Positions 1 to 8,554 are shown, numbered from the stretch's first letter. The stretch is 36,440 bases of DNA from a bacterium (GCA_030647265.1 JAUSJM010000001.1:1-36440); one strand, 5' to 3'. Numbers and translations are program-made. The notes: generated from the letters alone by a model not told the origin.

Positions 1-89
1 CTGTATAATCATGGCAGAAACATCTCAAAAGATGACGGAATTGGTGCTCAGAAAGGTGTGAACGTTTTAGATATTTGTTATACATTGTC

Positions 90-253
90 CAGACAAGCTA
101 TTCTAGCACTTTAGTAGTGCGTTAACTTATCTAGACCCTAAACAATCTCTTTCTGCCATATAACTTTCTTTCATAACACAAAAGTTAATTTACTTAACAT
201 ATAAATTACAATGCTGATTACCAGACGTCAATAGGCAAAATAGGAAAATACTT
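90..253. other. left-edge non-coding stretch with small stem-loops
   Basis: No convincing gene lies in positions 1-253. TTGTC/GACAA (85-89 with 92-96) and GCACT/AGTGC (106-110 with 116-120) are perfect inverted repeats, and TCTAG (102-106) can pair with CTAGA (131-135) around the second one. GTTAA/TTAAC (184-188 with 194-198) read on the minus strand is followed by TTTT and could be a weak terminator for the gene ending at 254. Only very short ORFs (about 15 codons) occur. A structured RNA or plain intergenic DNA are both possible. Confidence 0.25.
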
Positions 254-1519
254 TTACTTAGGTCTTTTAGGTTCAAACAAATCCTCTGCAAAATCCTTAA
301 CCCATTCCCTCGCCTCTTCTGGAGTCAACGTAACACTAACAATATGAGATGCAGATTCTTTGCCTGTTGAGGATTGTTTTAATTTCACTATTTTTTTAAT
401 TTCCGACTCAGAAACGTCTCCCACTCGACCAAGGAAAGGCTTAAGCTTTTCTTCAAAGGCAATTAAGTCAGTAGTATGTTGGTCTACTGCTTCCTCTCTA
501 CATATGTCCAAAAAATTATAGAAGAGATCGAGATAAAAAGACCTTAGAGCGTTTGGGGGTAAATCCCAAACGCAACTTTGGGGAAGAAAATCATTTTTAA
601 ACCTTTTATCAGCACTACGGAAAAATCCTGGTTGATTAAAATTACCAAAATTTATAGCGGAAACCCCTAATAATGCCGCACCCTTATCTTCGGTGATAAG
701 GGGAAATTCTTTAAATGGTGTCTGTTCACCAATATATTCCCATTCCATAGTCGCTTCAATTTCAGCCTTTTTTGAAGCTTGAAACCTACTTCCTCCTCTT
801 GTGTCAACAGCTAATATAGGAGTTACTTTACAGTTAAGAGCAGCAAAGGAAGAAACGATATCTCTAGCTGCTCTTCCGGAAATTACCGTATCAATCAATA
901 CTATCTCTGCACCATCTCCCTTTTTATAATTTTTTAGATCTGAAACAATATTTTTTGGACGTAAACTCGGGGGATCTTGAGGGTCTTCTCTCATCTTACC
1001 CATCAAGAAATAGTACCAAGCCAAATCTTCGGGATATTCATTTCCTTTAAAAACCAACTCACAAAAAGCCTTAGCACACGACTCTCTTAACCGACGAGCC
1101 AGCCATTCTTCCCCTTTAGTCTCTAAAGAAATATCAGCTGTAAAGGGATATAAAATTACATCCGCCCCCGGGCCCCCAGAGTCTCCCCCCAAGCTTTTGC
1201 TAAATGCAGATTGGGCAATACTATTACGAGATAGTAATTCAAAAATTCCGCTGGGGTAATAATCAACTTTATTAGGATCAAGTAAGAAGTGATTTGGATC
1301 TAATCCCTTTAAAGCTTGGTGGGCTAAAAGAAAAATCGGGACAGCTCCTCGGGAAGGTATCAGGATTACTGGTTTTTTCCCCTTAGCCCGAATATTTTCC
1401 ACAACACTATGAAGACCTAAGGCGACTTCGGTACAACCTTCAACATATTTTCTAAATGATTCGTGAGAAAAATCGGTTTCTCTATCACCAAATTCACCAT
1501 TCCCTTGTTCTATCGACAT
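254..1519 (-). CDS. phosphoribosyltransferase-like protein, function unknown
   Basis: 421 aa. Residues 205-217 (EIVLIDTVISGRA) resemble the PRPP-binding loop of type I phosphoribosyltransferases, two hydrophobic strand residues then acidic and small residues. Residues 50-63 (PVILIPSRGAVPIF) resemble the first strand and loop of the same fold. The usual second acidic residue of the loop is not clear: D210 is followed by T, not D or E. The protein is about twice the length of a simple PRTase, with an extra segment near residues 75-190 and a C-terminal tail of about 150 residues that I do not recognise. The substrate cannot be named. It is the last minus-strand gene before the window edge and has its own promoter directly upstream. 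Confidence 0.5.
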   Translation of the reverse strand: MSIEQGNGEFGDRETDFSHESFRKYVEGCTEVALGLHSVVENIRAKGKKPVILIPSRGAVPIFLLAHQALKGLDPNHFLLDPNKVDYYPSGIFELLSRNSIAQSAFSKSLGGDSGGPGADVILYPFTADISLETKGEEWLARRLRESCAKAFCELVFKGNEYPEDLAWYYFLMGKMREDPQDPPSLRPKNIVSDLKNYKKGDGAEIVLIDTVISGRAARDIVSSFAALNCKVTPILAVDTRGGSRFQASKKAEIEATMEWEYIGEQTPFKEFPLITEDKGAALLGVSAINFGNFNQPGFFRSADKRFKNDFLPQSCVWDLPPNALRSFYLDLFYNFLDICREEAVDQHTTDLIAFEEKLKPFLGRVGDVSESEIKKIVKLKQSSTGKESASHIVSVTLTPEEAREWVKDFAEDLFEPKRPK

Positions 1520-1528
1520 AGCCTATAG

Positions 1529-1537
1529 ATTATAACA
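1529..1537 (-). promoter_or_regulatory. extended -10 promoter, leaderless start
   Basis: On the minus strand TGT-TATAAT (extended -10) ends 9 nt before the ATG at 1519. No good -35 is seen. The expected transcription start falls at or next to the start codon, so the mRNA would lack a Shine-Dalgarno leader. Confidence 0.6.
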
Positions 1538-1548
1538 CAAAAAAAACC

Positions 1549-1968
1549 CTATCCACCTACTCCTTTTCTGATCTCTGTTTTTCTTTGGGCTTCAGCTACT
1601 TGTTGAACCTGCTGTCTTTTTTGTTGTTTTTCAAAAGTCTCAAACTGTTTTACTTTCTTCTTTTCCTCTTCTTCATTCCTTTTCCCCATCTCTTTTTGTT
1701 GTTGTTCCTGTCTCACTCTAGCCTGAGCTTCCTGTAATTTTTTATTCCATTCTATAACCCTTAAAGCCCACTGTTTTCTTTGAGCTTCATCAGTCTTTTT
1801 CTTTTGTTCTGCCTGAGGATCCACTTTTACAGCAAACTGCCCTGTTCCTGCTACTGCCTGAGCCCCTTCCTCAATAGCTTTCCCCACCTCATCTACCACA
1901 GGTTTGACTACTGCTTCCTGAATCTCTCCCACCATTTGGCCTATGCCTGATCTTCCACCATCACTCAT
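1549..1968 (-). CDS. charged coiled-coil hypothetical protein
   Basis: 139 aa. Residues 1-50 are mixed and contain a small, Ala/Val-rich segment. Residues about 50-135 are very rich in Gln, Lys, Glu and Arg with almost no hydrophobic core other than regularly spaced Val, Phe and Ile, typical of a long solvent-exposed helix or coiled coil. No signal peptide, membrane segment or Cys. Its ATG overlaps the stop of the upstream M16 peptidase gene by 4 nt (ATGA), so the two are translationally coupled and may work together. I do not recognise a family. Confidence 0.7.
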   Translation of the reverse strand: MSDGGRSGIGQMVGEIQEAVVKPVVDEVGKAIEEGAQAVAGTGQFAVKVDPQAEQKKKTDEAQRKQWALRVIEWNKKLQEAQARVRQEQQQKEMGKRNEEEEKKKVKQFETFEKQQKRQQVQQVAEAQRKTEIRKGVGG

Positions 1969-3266
1969 GGTAAAACTTCCAGAATCCTTTCATAGTGATT
2001 TTTTACTTCAGGAGTGTCCTCAATAGGTCCCTGAACAGTTAAACTAAGCTTAGCAAAATCCCATTGAGTTTGCATGACCTCTTTGATATCGGAAGTTGTC
2101 ATATCAGAAACCATCTTAATATAGTCTTCCGGCAACCTGATAGCATCATTCCACATCAGATCATTTTCAATCCACCCGGCAATAGCCGAAGGATGGTCAA
2201 AGGCCATCAGCCACTGGTTAGAAAGATAGTTTTTGACAAACTTTAACTCCTCTTCCGTGGGACCATCCGCCACATAAGCTTTTAGCTCGGAAAGAGTTAA
2301 GGTCACGACCTCTTCCAGACGTACCGGAGTAACCTCCGAGGTAATATAGACATAGCCTAAGTTCGGAAGTAAGCTTGCTCCGGCATGAACTCCATAAACC
2401 AACCCCTTCTGGTATCTTAAAAGCTTAAACAACCTGCTGTTTCTTAACCCTCCCAAAATTACCAGTGCCAGGTTCTGTTTTAACCTGGTTGGCAAGTTAT
2501 CAGACAGACTCAGGGAAGGAAAAGTTAAATCTATGTAATTTGCTCCCAACTTAGGATCAGTTCTGATATAAACTCCCCGCTGGGAAAAATCTTTATCACT
2601 TAGATGAGGATAACCCGGGAAAGGAATTTTCCCGTTACCCTTCAGAAAATATTGTTCCAGGAGGGCCCTCAATTTGTTCTCCTCAAACCTTCCTGAAACT
2701 AAAAGATAAGCATTTTGCGGTATAAAGTATTTCTGCCAAAAATCTACTAAATCCTGGCGTTTAAGTTTGCTGACCGTTTCTACAGTCCCCCCCGGATCTA
2801 AAGTTAAAGGATGGCGAGGTAAAAAACGGTTGTGGCGGAAAAATTTGGAAATTTCGAAGTAGTGAGAATCCATGTTTTGTTTAAGCTCTTCAATCACTGC
2901 CCGCCTTTCTTTTTCCAAAGCAGCCTCGACAAATAAAGGTTCAAAGAAAACCTCGCTGGAAATTCTGACCGCGTCTTCCAAGTGTGTTGCCGGCACGGTG
3001 ATATTAAAAGCAATCAGGAGTCTTTCAGTATAAGCTCCGTAATTTCCTGCCAAGCTTTCTACAAAAGAAGAAAATTCCTCAGCGTTAGGTAAAGAGGGGG
3101 TACCTTGCACCAACATATGCTCCATAAAGTGGGCTACTCCGTTTTTAGAAGCCTTCTCCACCAAAGAACCTCCTTTGGCAATAATGCGAAGATGCACGGA
3201 ACGGAGGCTGGGAAGATCAAAAGTAGCTACCTGAAGACCGTTTTTAAGTTGAAAATTTTTAAGCAC
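1965..3266 (-). CDS. M16 family zinc peptidase (insulinase/processing-peptidase type)
   Basis: 433 aa. The inverted zinc motif HxxEH is seen as H46-F-M-E49-H50, and the third ligand is expected about 76 residues later, where E126 sits in AVIEEL. The C-terminal half carries the conserved Arg/Tyr region (RYQKGLVYGVHAG, about residues 283-296) of the second M16 domain. Length fits a two-domain single-chain M16B protein that dimerises or folds into a clamshell to degrade short peptides. No signal peptide, so probably cytoplasmic. The start is GTG, immediately after the recR stop (TAAGTG). It overlaps the coiled-coil gene downstream by 4 nt. Physiological substrates cannot be inferred. Confidence 0.93.
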   Translation of the reverse strand: MLKNFQLKNGLQVATFDLPSLRSVHLRIIAKGGSLVEKASKNGVAHFMEHMLVQGTPSLPNAEEFSSFVESLAGNYGAYTERLLIAFNITVPATHLEDAVRISSEVFFEPLFVEAALEKERRAVIEELKQNMDSHYFEISKFFRHNRFLPRHPLTLDPGGTVETVSKLKRQDLVDFWQKYFIPQNAYLLVSGRFEENKLRALLEQYFLKGNGKIPFPGYPHLSDKDFSQRGVYIRTDPKLGANYIDLTFPSLSLSDNLPTRLKQNLALVILGGLRNSRLFKLLRYQKGLVYGVHAGASLLPNLGYVYITSEVTPVRLEEVVTLTLSELKAYVADGPTEEELKFVKNYLSNQWLMAFDHPSAIAGWIENDLMWNDAIRLPEDYIKMVSDMTTSDIKEVMQTQWDFAKLSLTVQGPIEDTPEVKNHYERILEVLP

Positions 3267-3863
3267 TTAATATTCTTTTCTTCCTTCCAAGGCCCGATTT
3301 AAAGTTGTCTCATCAGCATATTCTATATCTCCTCCCACCGGAAGGCCCCGGGCAATCCGTGTCACCTTTACTCCCAAAGGAGAAATAAGTCTGTCAATAT
3401 ACATCGCTGTAGCTTCCCCTTCCATAGTGGGATTGGTTGCCAAAATAATTTCCTTGACAGTTCCGTCTTTCAACCTGGGTAAAAGTTCCCTGATTCTTAG
3501 TTCTTCCGGGCCAATGTTTTCCAAAGGAGAGATTGATCCATGTAAGACATGATAAAGACCTTTAAAACCTGCTTTTTCTAAAGCCAAGGCATCCAAAGGG
3601 TCTTCTACTACAGCCACAATTGATCTTTCCCGGGAGAGATCGGAACAAATCTCACAGGGGCTTTTCTCCGAGATATTAAAACAGACTTCACAAAGGACAG
3701 TTTTTTCTTTTAAATCTAAAGCGGCATGGGCTAAGGCTGCTGCCTCTTCTTTGGGAGCATGAAGGAGATGATATGTTAATCTTTGGGCAGTTTTAGGTCC
3801 AATTCCGGGAAGCCTTTCAAAAGCCTCAATTAAATCTTTTACCACCTTGGGAATGGTAGCCAT
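3267..3863 (-). CDS. recR: recombination mediator protein RecR
   Basis: 198 aa, the normal RecR length. An N-terminal helix-hairpin-helix (about residues 1-35, RLPGIGPKTAQRL) is followed by a four-Cys zinc finger (C58, C61, C70, C73) and a Toprim domain starting near SIVAVVEDPLD (residues 81-91). RecR loads RecA on gapped DNA together with RecO and sometimes RecF. The gene keeps the widespread association with ybaB and dnaX, although here folD and glyA lie between ybaB and dnaX. No unusual residues seen. Confidence 0.97.
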   Translation of the reverse strand: MATIPKVVKDLIEAFERLPGIGPKTAQRLTYHLLHAPKEEAAALAHAALDLKEKTVLCEVCFNISEKSPCEICSDLSRERSIVAVVEDPLDALALEKAGFKGLYHVLHGSISPLENIGPEELRIRELLPRLKDGTVKEIILATNPTMEGEATAMYIDRLISPLGVKVTRIARGLPVGGDIEYADETTLNRALEGRKEY

Positions 3864-3928
3864 AATAAGGTATATTCTAACAAATTACAGGCTCAAATAA
3901 TAGGATTTATATTACTTTTAAAGGTAAC

Positions 3929-4207
3929 TTACGTTCCGGGAAGACCCATACCACCCATCAAGCCTTTCATCTCTTCAGCAGCTACTTTTTGGGATTGTTT
4001 TAAAGCTTCATTCACAGCTTCTGTAACTTTTTCCAGATCAGACTCTCCAGAAATGGAGATCACTTTTTGATCAGCAGTCATCACTACCACCACTCCTTTG
4101 TGTTCCACAGTAATCTTAATACCACTAAGCCTTTTTTGGACCTCCATGGCCTGATCCCTCATCTTCTTCAAATCACCCAGTTGTTTTAGATTATCCATGA
4201 AACCCAT
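3929..4207 (-). CDS. ybaB: YbaB/EbfC family nucleoid-associated protein
   Basis: 92 aa, slightly short for the family. The N-terminal helix (about residues 4-32, rich in Lys, Met and Leu) is followed by the conserved central strand region (ITVEHKGVVVVMTADQKVISI) and a C-terminal Gly/Met-rich tail. YbaB dimers bind DNA and compact the nucleoid. Located between folD (5 nt upstream) and recR (65 nt downstream), as in many bacteria where it neighbours dnaX-recR. Confidence 0.92.
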   Translation of the reverse strand: MGFMDNLKQLGDLKKMRDQAMEVQKRLSGIKITVEHKGVVVVMTADQKVISISGESDLEKVTEAVNEALKQSQKVAAEEMKGLMGGMGLPGT

Positions 4208-4212
4208 AGAAT

Positions 4213-5028
4213 TTATTCCTTCTCTTTTGCTAATTTTATCATGTTTTCCATCAAAGTCACTACCGTCATTGGTCCTACTCCACCCGGAACCGGAGTAATT
4301 TTAGAGGCTTTGGGATAAACAGATTGGAATTCCACATCTCCTACTATTTTTCCATCAACCTTTTCAGCCCCAATATCTATTACCACCACCTCATCCTTTA
4401 CCATCTGTCCAGTAATTAATCCCGGAACCCCGGTAGCAGAAACTAGGATATCAGCACTTAAAGTCACATCCTTCAAATTTTCTGTTTTACTGTCACAAAT
4501 CTCCACCATAGCTCCCAGCTTTTCTAACTCAAAAGCTGCAGGTTTCCCTACTAAATCAGAAGCTCCTACCACTACTGCCTTTTTCCCAGCCACTTCTATT
4601 CCCTCATCTCTTAACAGAGATAAAATAGCTCCCACAGCAGCAGGAGGAAAAGAGCCTTTTCCCGTTAGCCCATCAATATCTTTTTTGGGATCAATAATTC
4701 CAGTTAATTCTTCTGATTGATGTTCCCCTAAAAATTCCTGAGGCAAGGGGAGTTGAATCATCAAACCATCAACTTCAGTATTTAATCTATTGATAGTTTT
4801 TAAAACTTCAGAAAAAGAAGTACCTTTAGAAAACCTTAATGTTTTAAAATCAAGCCCTAAACTTTGGGCCTTATTTTCTTTGATCCTGGTATATAAAACA
4901 GAAGAAGGTTCATCTCCCACCAAAATATTCACTGCCTGAGGTGTCATATTTAACTTTTCTATCTCTCTCCTAAGGTTTTCCTCATGAATTTTAGCCCATT
5001 TCCTACCATCAATAATCTTTTGATCCAT
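4213..5028 (-). CDS. folD: bifunctional methylenetetrahydrofolate dehydrogenase/cyclohydrolase FolD
   Basis: 271 aa, a little shorter than the usual 280-300. Visible signatures: YTRIKENKA (residues 46-54) with the catalytic Lys, DGLMIQLPLP (about 88-97), the PKKDIDGLTG motif, and C-terminal TPVPGGVGPMTVVTLMEN. It interconverts 5,10-methylene-THF, methenyl-THF and 10-formyl-THF in the cytoplasm. With glyA immediately upstream it forms a one-carbon folate pair that would feed ThyA and formyl-Met-tRNA. It has its own TATAAT box, so it need not depend on glyA transcription. Confidence 0.97.
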   Translation of the reverse strand: MDQKIIDGRKWAKIHEENLRREIEKLNMTPQAVNILVGDEPSSVLYTRIKENKAQSLGLDFKTLRFSKGTSFSEVLKTINRLNTEVDGLMIQLPLPQEFLGEHQSEELTGIIDPKKDIDGLTGKGSFPPAAVGAILSLLRDEGIEVAGKKAVVVGASDLVGKPAAFELEKLGAMVEICDSKTENLKDVTLSADILVSATGVPGLITGQMVKDEVVVIDIGAEKVDGKIVGDVEFQSVYPKASKITPVPGGVGPMTVVTLMENMIKLAKEKE

Positions 5029-5036
5029 AGAAAGTA

Positions 5037-5042
5037 ATTATA
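5037..5042 (-). promoter_or_regulatory. folD -10 box, leaderless start
   Basis: A perfect TATAAT on the minus strand ends 8 nt before the folD ATG at 5028. The -35 is weak. Spacing predicts a transcript starting at the start codon. Confidence 0.55.
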
Positions 5043-5089
5043 CTAGATTTAATTCTTCAAAGTAGTTATCCCAAAAAATGCCAACCTCA

Positions 5090-5168
5090 GACCTCAAAAG
5101 GCCTGGCTCGCCTCGCTTCGCGCCTGCGTCGACGCAAGTCACGGGCGAAGCGGGCCTTTAAGGGGTGT
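5090..5168. repeat. GC-rich palindromic element between glyA and folD
   Basis: AAAGGCC (5097-5103) pairs with GGCCTTT (5153-5159); inside, CGCTTCG pairs with CGAAGCG, and the centre holds the perfect 12-bp palindrome TGCGTCGACGCA. The flanks (ACCTC and GGGGTGT) continue the pairing imperfectly. The element is far richer in G+C than the surrounding intergenic DNA. It could serve as a bidirectional terminator for glyA, but lacks a clear T-run, and it resembles the GC-rich insertion inside topA in composition and in the GTCGAC core. Confidence 0.65.
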
Positions 5169-5172
5169 CCCT

Positions 5173-6462
5173 TTATTTAATTCCTGGGACTGGGTATTTG
5201 GAGGCAAATTTAGAGATCTCTTTCCTAATCTTTTTAAGCTTGGGGTTTTCCTTCATCTTAGCTTTAACTTTTTTGATAAACTCTTTTCTTGCCTCCTGTT
5301 CTTTGGGCAAATCATAACCTCTTATCTCTTCCAAAGCTTCTTTGATCCATCCAGCAATCTTGATCATCTCTTTTTCCTTCATTCCTCTGGAAGTTAAAGC
5401 TGGTGTTCCCAATCTTATCCCTGACGGATAAAATGGAGAAACAGGCTCTCCAGGAATAGTATTTTTATTGACAGTAATTCCAGCAGCTTCCAGAGCTGCC
5501 TGGGCCTGATAACCCATACCAAAACCATAATCATTTAAGCTCAAAAGAATAAGATGATTTTCTGAAACAGTTCCCAGTTCTTTTGCCAAAACGGCAGCAT
5601 TCTTAGCTACCTGCTCAGCATACTTTTTAAAGACAGGTTTGGAGGCTTCTTCCAAGGCTACAGCTATGGCTGCTGTTTGATGGTTATGTGGGCCACCCTG
5701 AAGCCCAGGGATAATAGCCTTCTCAATCTTCCCTTTAATCTCAGGATCTTTTTTATATCCTCTCTCAGTCACTAAAATCATTGCCCCTCTTGGGCCTCTT
5801 AAAGTCTTATGAGTCGTGGTGGTAATTAAATCTACATATTTTACCGGAGAGGGATGAACTCCTCCCACAATCAAACCGGAAATATGAGAGATATCAGCTA
5901 CTAACCATGCTCCTACCAAATCGGCAATTTTTCTAAATTTAGAATAATCCAGTTTAAAGGGATAAGCTGTGGTTCCAACCCAAATCATTTTGGGTTTATG
6001 TTTTTTAGCCAGAGCCTCCAGCTCTGCAAAGTTAATTTGCCAATCTTTCCCTACTGTATAATTGACTGCTTTATAAAAGATGCTGGAAAAAGAAAGGTTA
6101 GCTCCATGGGTTAAATGCCCCCCAGAAGAAAGGGCTAGTCCCATCACTACATCACCAGGGTTACAGACAGCCATGGTGGCAGCAAAATTAGCTGGGGACC
6201 CGGAATATGGCTGAACGCAGGCAAATTTAGTACCAAATAATTTATTAGCTAAATCTTGGGCATAAATTTCGATCTCATCAATAACTTCATTCCCCCCGTA
6301 ATACCTGGCATGAGGAAACCCCTCTGAATATTTATTAGTAAGAATTGATCCCAAAGCCTTCAAGACATCTTCTGAAACATAGTTTTCTGAAGGGATCATC
6401 TCCAAACCCGTAACCTGACGGACTTTTTCTTTATCAATTAATTTAAAAACTTTAGAAGACAT
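5173..6462 (-). CDS. glyA: serine hydroxymethyltransferase GlyA
   Basis: 429 aa, normal length. PLP enzyme that moves the serine side-chain carbon to tetrahydrofolate, giving glycine and methylene-THF. Signatures: MIPSENYVS near residue 22, NKYSEGFPHARYYGG (about 43-57), the PLP lysine in TTTTHKTLRGPRG (about 214-226), and PGLQGGPHNHQTAAIA. The usual bacterial S-x-H-K context is present as TTHK. Followed by a palindromic element and then folD, its metabolic partner. A probable promoter lies just upstream. Confidence 0.97.
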   Translation of the reverse strand: MSSKVFKLIDKEKVRQVTGLEMIPSENYVSEDVLKALGSILTNKYSEGFPHARYYGGNEVIDEIEIYAQDLANKLFGTKFACVQPYSGSPANFAATMAVCNPGDVVMGLALSSGGHLTHGANLSFSSIFYKAVNYTVGKDWQINFAELEALAKKHKPKMIWVGTTAYPFKLDYSKFRKIADLVGAWLVADISHISGLIVGGVHPSPVKYVDLITTTTHKTLRGPRGAMILVTERGYKKDPEIKGKIEKAIIPGLQGGPHNHQTAAIAVALEEASKPVFKKYAEQVAKNAAVLAKELGTVSENHLILLSLNDYGFGMGYQAQAALEAAGITVNKNTIPGEPVSPFYPSGIRLGTPALTSRGMKEKEMIKIAGWIKEALEEIRGYDLPKEQEARKEFIKKVKAKMKENPKLKKIRKEISKFASKYPVPGIK

Positions 6463-6468
6463 GTGCCT

Positions 6469-6498
6469 AGATTAATAGAACCAACAGGGACTAGTCAA
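6469..6498 (-). promoter_or_regulatory. glyA promoter, leaderless start
   Basis: Minus strand: TTGACT (-35), 18-nt spacer, TAATCT (-10), then 6 nt to the glyA ATG at 6462. The -10 is imperfect (4 of 6), the -35 good. Confidence 0.5.
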
Positions 6499-6508
6499 GA
6501 CGGTAAAA

Positions 6509-8068
6509 TCAGTTCACCTGATCGGAGTTGAAGATTTCTGAGGCAATTCTTACGATCTCATCATCAGCAGCTACCTCAATATTTTGTAGCTCCTCCCTGT
6601 TTTGGGGTCTTTGTCCTAAAACTGTAGAAATCTTTAGGGACCTCCCTAAAATATCAGCAAAGATAGATTCTAAAAGGTCTCTTGATTTGGGAGCTTCCAA
6701 AATCCTCTGGTGGAAAGAGTAAGGCACCTCCATAATTATCTGAGACTGGTTACACTCCACCAGTTTGGCAGTACGGAGCAAGGCTTCCAGGGAATAGTTA
6801 AACTGCCTGACAGTCTCCAAAACATAGCTCCATTTATCTATAATCTTTTTAATATCCGGATCCTGGGAGGGATCTTTTGGAGAGGATAAGGTATTCACCT
6901 TTTCCATTATCTCACCTTTACTGTCCATTGCAACTTGGGGTATAACTACTTCCTTTTCTTTTTTCACTTCATCAGCCCCCTCCTCATTCTTAACTCTCCC
7001 CCTGCAGCTTTCCACCACTGCCAGCTCCAAAGGCAGGGAAGAGATGGAAACAAACCTCCCATACTCCAAACTTTTTTGGAAATGATGAACCATCTCTAAA
7101 AGCTTCTCCAACTCAAATTTTTCTGCCAGCTTAGCCAGCCCCTGATACTTTTCTTCTCCAATCTCCACCTTGACTAGCTGTTCTCCTAAACCATTTTTAA
7201 TAAGTATCAACTCTCTTAAAGTATCTAAAATAGAAAGGGTGAGCTCCTTAGTTTGGGCTCCCTGATCTATCTGCCTTAAAAGTTTTTTCAGAGCTTCCGG
7301 AGCATCTGCCTTGGCAACGCTTTCTAAAAGCAGCAAAATTCCTTCTGAAAAACCTGTCCCCAAGTTTTTTTCCACCAACTCCACATCTATTTTCCCCAAA
7401 TTAGACAGCTGATCCAAAAATTTAATGCCGTCCCTAAAGCTCCCCTGAGCTTTTTTAGCTAAACTTATAAGAGCCTCATCACTAACAACAATCTTTTCTG
7501 CTTCCGCTACCCTTTTTAGGGCCTCCTTCAATTCTTCCGCACTGGCCAACTTAAAATCCAGCCGGGAAACCCGGGAAAGGATGGTGGGGGGAATTTTTTG
7601 GACCTCGGTGGTGGCTAAAACAAATAAGACATGGGAAGGGGGTTCCTCCAAAGTCTTTAAGAAAGCATTAAAAGCATCCCCGGATAACATATGAACCTCG
7701 TCAATAATATAGACCTTCTTTTTGGATGAAGAGGGAGCAAGTTTTATATTCTCCCGTAAATTTCTGATGTCCTCAATACCGCGGTTGGAGGCAGCGTCCA
7801 TCTCCACCACATCTAAACTTGAACTGTCAGAGATAGCCAGACAGGAAGAACATTGATTGCAGGGCAACTGATCTATTTGACCCTCACAGTTGACCATCTT
7901 GGCCAAAATTCTGGCGGTAGAAGTTTTCCCAGTTCCCCGGGGACCGCAAAATAGATAGGCATGGGAAAGTTTACCGGAAGCCAAGGCTGCTTTTAAGGCC
8001 TGTTTTACCTGATCCTGGCCGACTAAGGCATCCAAGGTTTGGGGACGGTGCTTGCGATACAAAACCAT
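6509..8068 (-). CDS. dnaX: DNA polymerase III subunit gamma/tau DnaX
   Basis: 519 aa. AAA+ clamp-loader ATPase. Walker A is GPRGTGKTS (residues 42-50), zinc-binding Cys are C61, C70, C73 and C76, Walker B is DEVHML (123-128), and sensor/SRC-like region reads TILSRVSRLDF, with V in place of the usual Cys of the SRC box. Residues about 230-360 fit domain III, after which a charged linker and a C-terminal domain (about 395-519) give a tau-like form. It loads the sliding clamp and couples the replisome. No obvious slippery A-run of the E. coli kind was noticed. The 71-nt gap upstream contains a TAACTAG/CTAGTTA inverted repeat. Confidence 0.95.
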   Translation of the reverse strand: MVLYRKHRPQTLDALVGQDQVKQALKAALASGKLSHAYLFCGPRGTGKTSTARILAKMVNCEGQIDQLPCNQCSSCLAISDSSSLDVVEMDAASNRGIEDIRNLRENIKLAPSSSKKKVYIIDEVHMLSGDAFNAFLKTLEEPPSHVLFVLATTEVQKIPPTILSRVSRLDFKLASAEELKEALKRVAEAEKIVVSDEALISLAKKAQGSFRDGIKFLDQLSNLGKIDVELVEKNLGTGFSEGILLLLESVAKADAPEALKKLLRQIDQGAQTKELTLSILDTLRELILIKNGLGEQLVKVEIGEEKYQGLAKLAEKFELEKLLEMVHHFQKSLEYGRFVSISSLPLELAVVESCRGRVKNEEGADEVKKEKEVVIPQVAMDSKGEIMEKVNTLSSPKDPSQDPDIKKIIDKWSYVLETVRQFNYSLEALLRTAKLVECNQSQIIMEVPYSFHQRILEAPKSRDLLESIFADILGRSLKISTVLGQRPQNREELQNIEVAADDEIVRIASEIFNSDQVN

Positions 8069-8139
8069 AAAGTTACTCTTTGTTCAGTTAACTAGAAACA
8101 GCCTAAAAAAGCAACTAGTTATCTCACACTTTTACCTTC

Positions 8140-8553
8140 TTAGCCGTGGTGAAAACCGAGGAGATGATTAATGCCGTGGTCTACCAAAAAAACAATTTCC
8201 TCTTCTACTGATTTACCATCGTCCAAAGCATCAACTACTGCCTGAGGGTAAGAGATACAGATTAAACCCAGACGAAGCATATGGTCGGGAGAAGCTATAA
8301 AACCCACCCGAGACATCTCGTGGGCATTTTGAGGATTTGGATCTTCCAGGGCAAAGGTTAGGATATCAGTTGTATAGTCTAAATTACGGTACTTTTTATT
8401 TAGATCATGCATCTTTCGATCACCTATAATATTAATCTCCATCTCCACCTGACCTTTTAGGCCATGACTTTCTAAAGACTTTACCGCAGTATTGAGAAGC
8501 ACAGTTTTATTAACCTGATAACGCGAATCTGAGGAGATTATAACACTAAACAT
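8140..8553 (-). CDS. ybeY: endoribonuclease YbeY, C-terminally short
   Basis: 137 aa. Single-strand endoribonuclease of rRNA maturation and ribosome quality control. The metal motif HGxxHxxGxxH is present as HGINHLLGFHH at the extreme C terminus, so all three His ligands exist, but the usual Asp before the last His is replaced by His and the chain stops one residue later (HHG-stop). Most YbeY proteins continue 15-30 residues. Other family features (NKKYRNLDYTTDILTFAL) are intact. It follows yqeY with one base between stop and start. A truncated but still active enzyme is plausible. Confidence 0.9.
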   Translation of the reverse strand: MFSVIISSDSRYQVNKTVLLNTAVKSLESHGLKGQVEMEINIIGDRKMHDLNKKYRNLDYTTDILTFALEDPNPQNAHEMSRVGFIASPDHMLRLGLICISYPQAVVDALDDGKSVEEEIVFLVDHGINHLLGFHHG

Positions 8554-8554
8554 C

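Noticed and set aside
8069-8139. Terminator between ybeY and dnaX
   Set aside because: TAACTAG/CTAGTTA can pair, but the stem is AT-rich, the loop 19 nt, and no T-run follows; promoter or spacer is equally likely.
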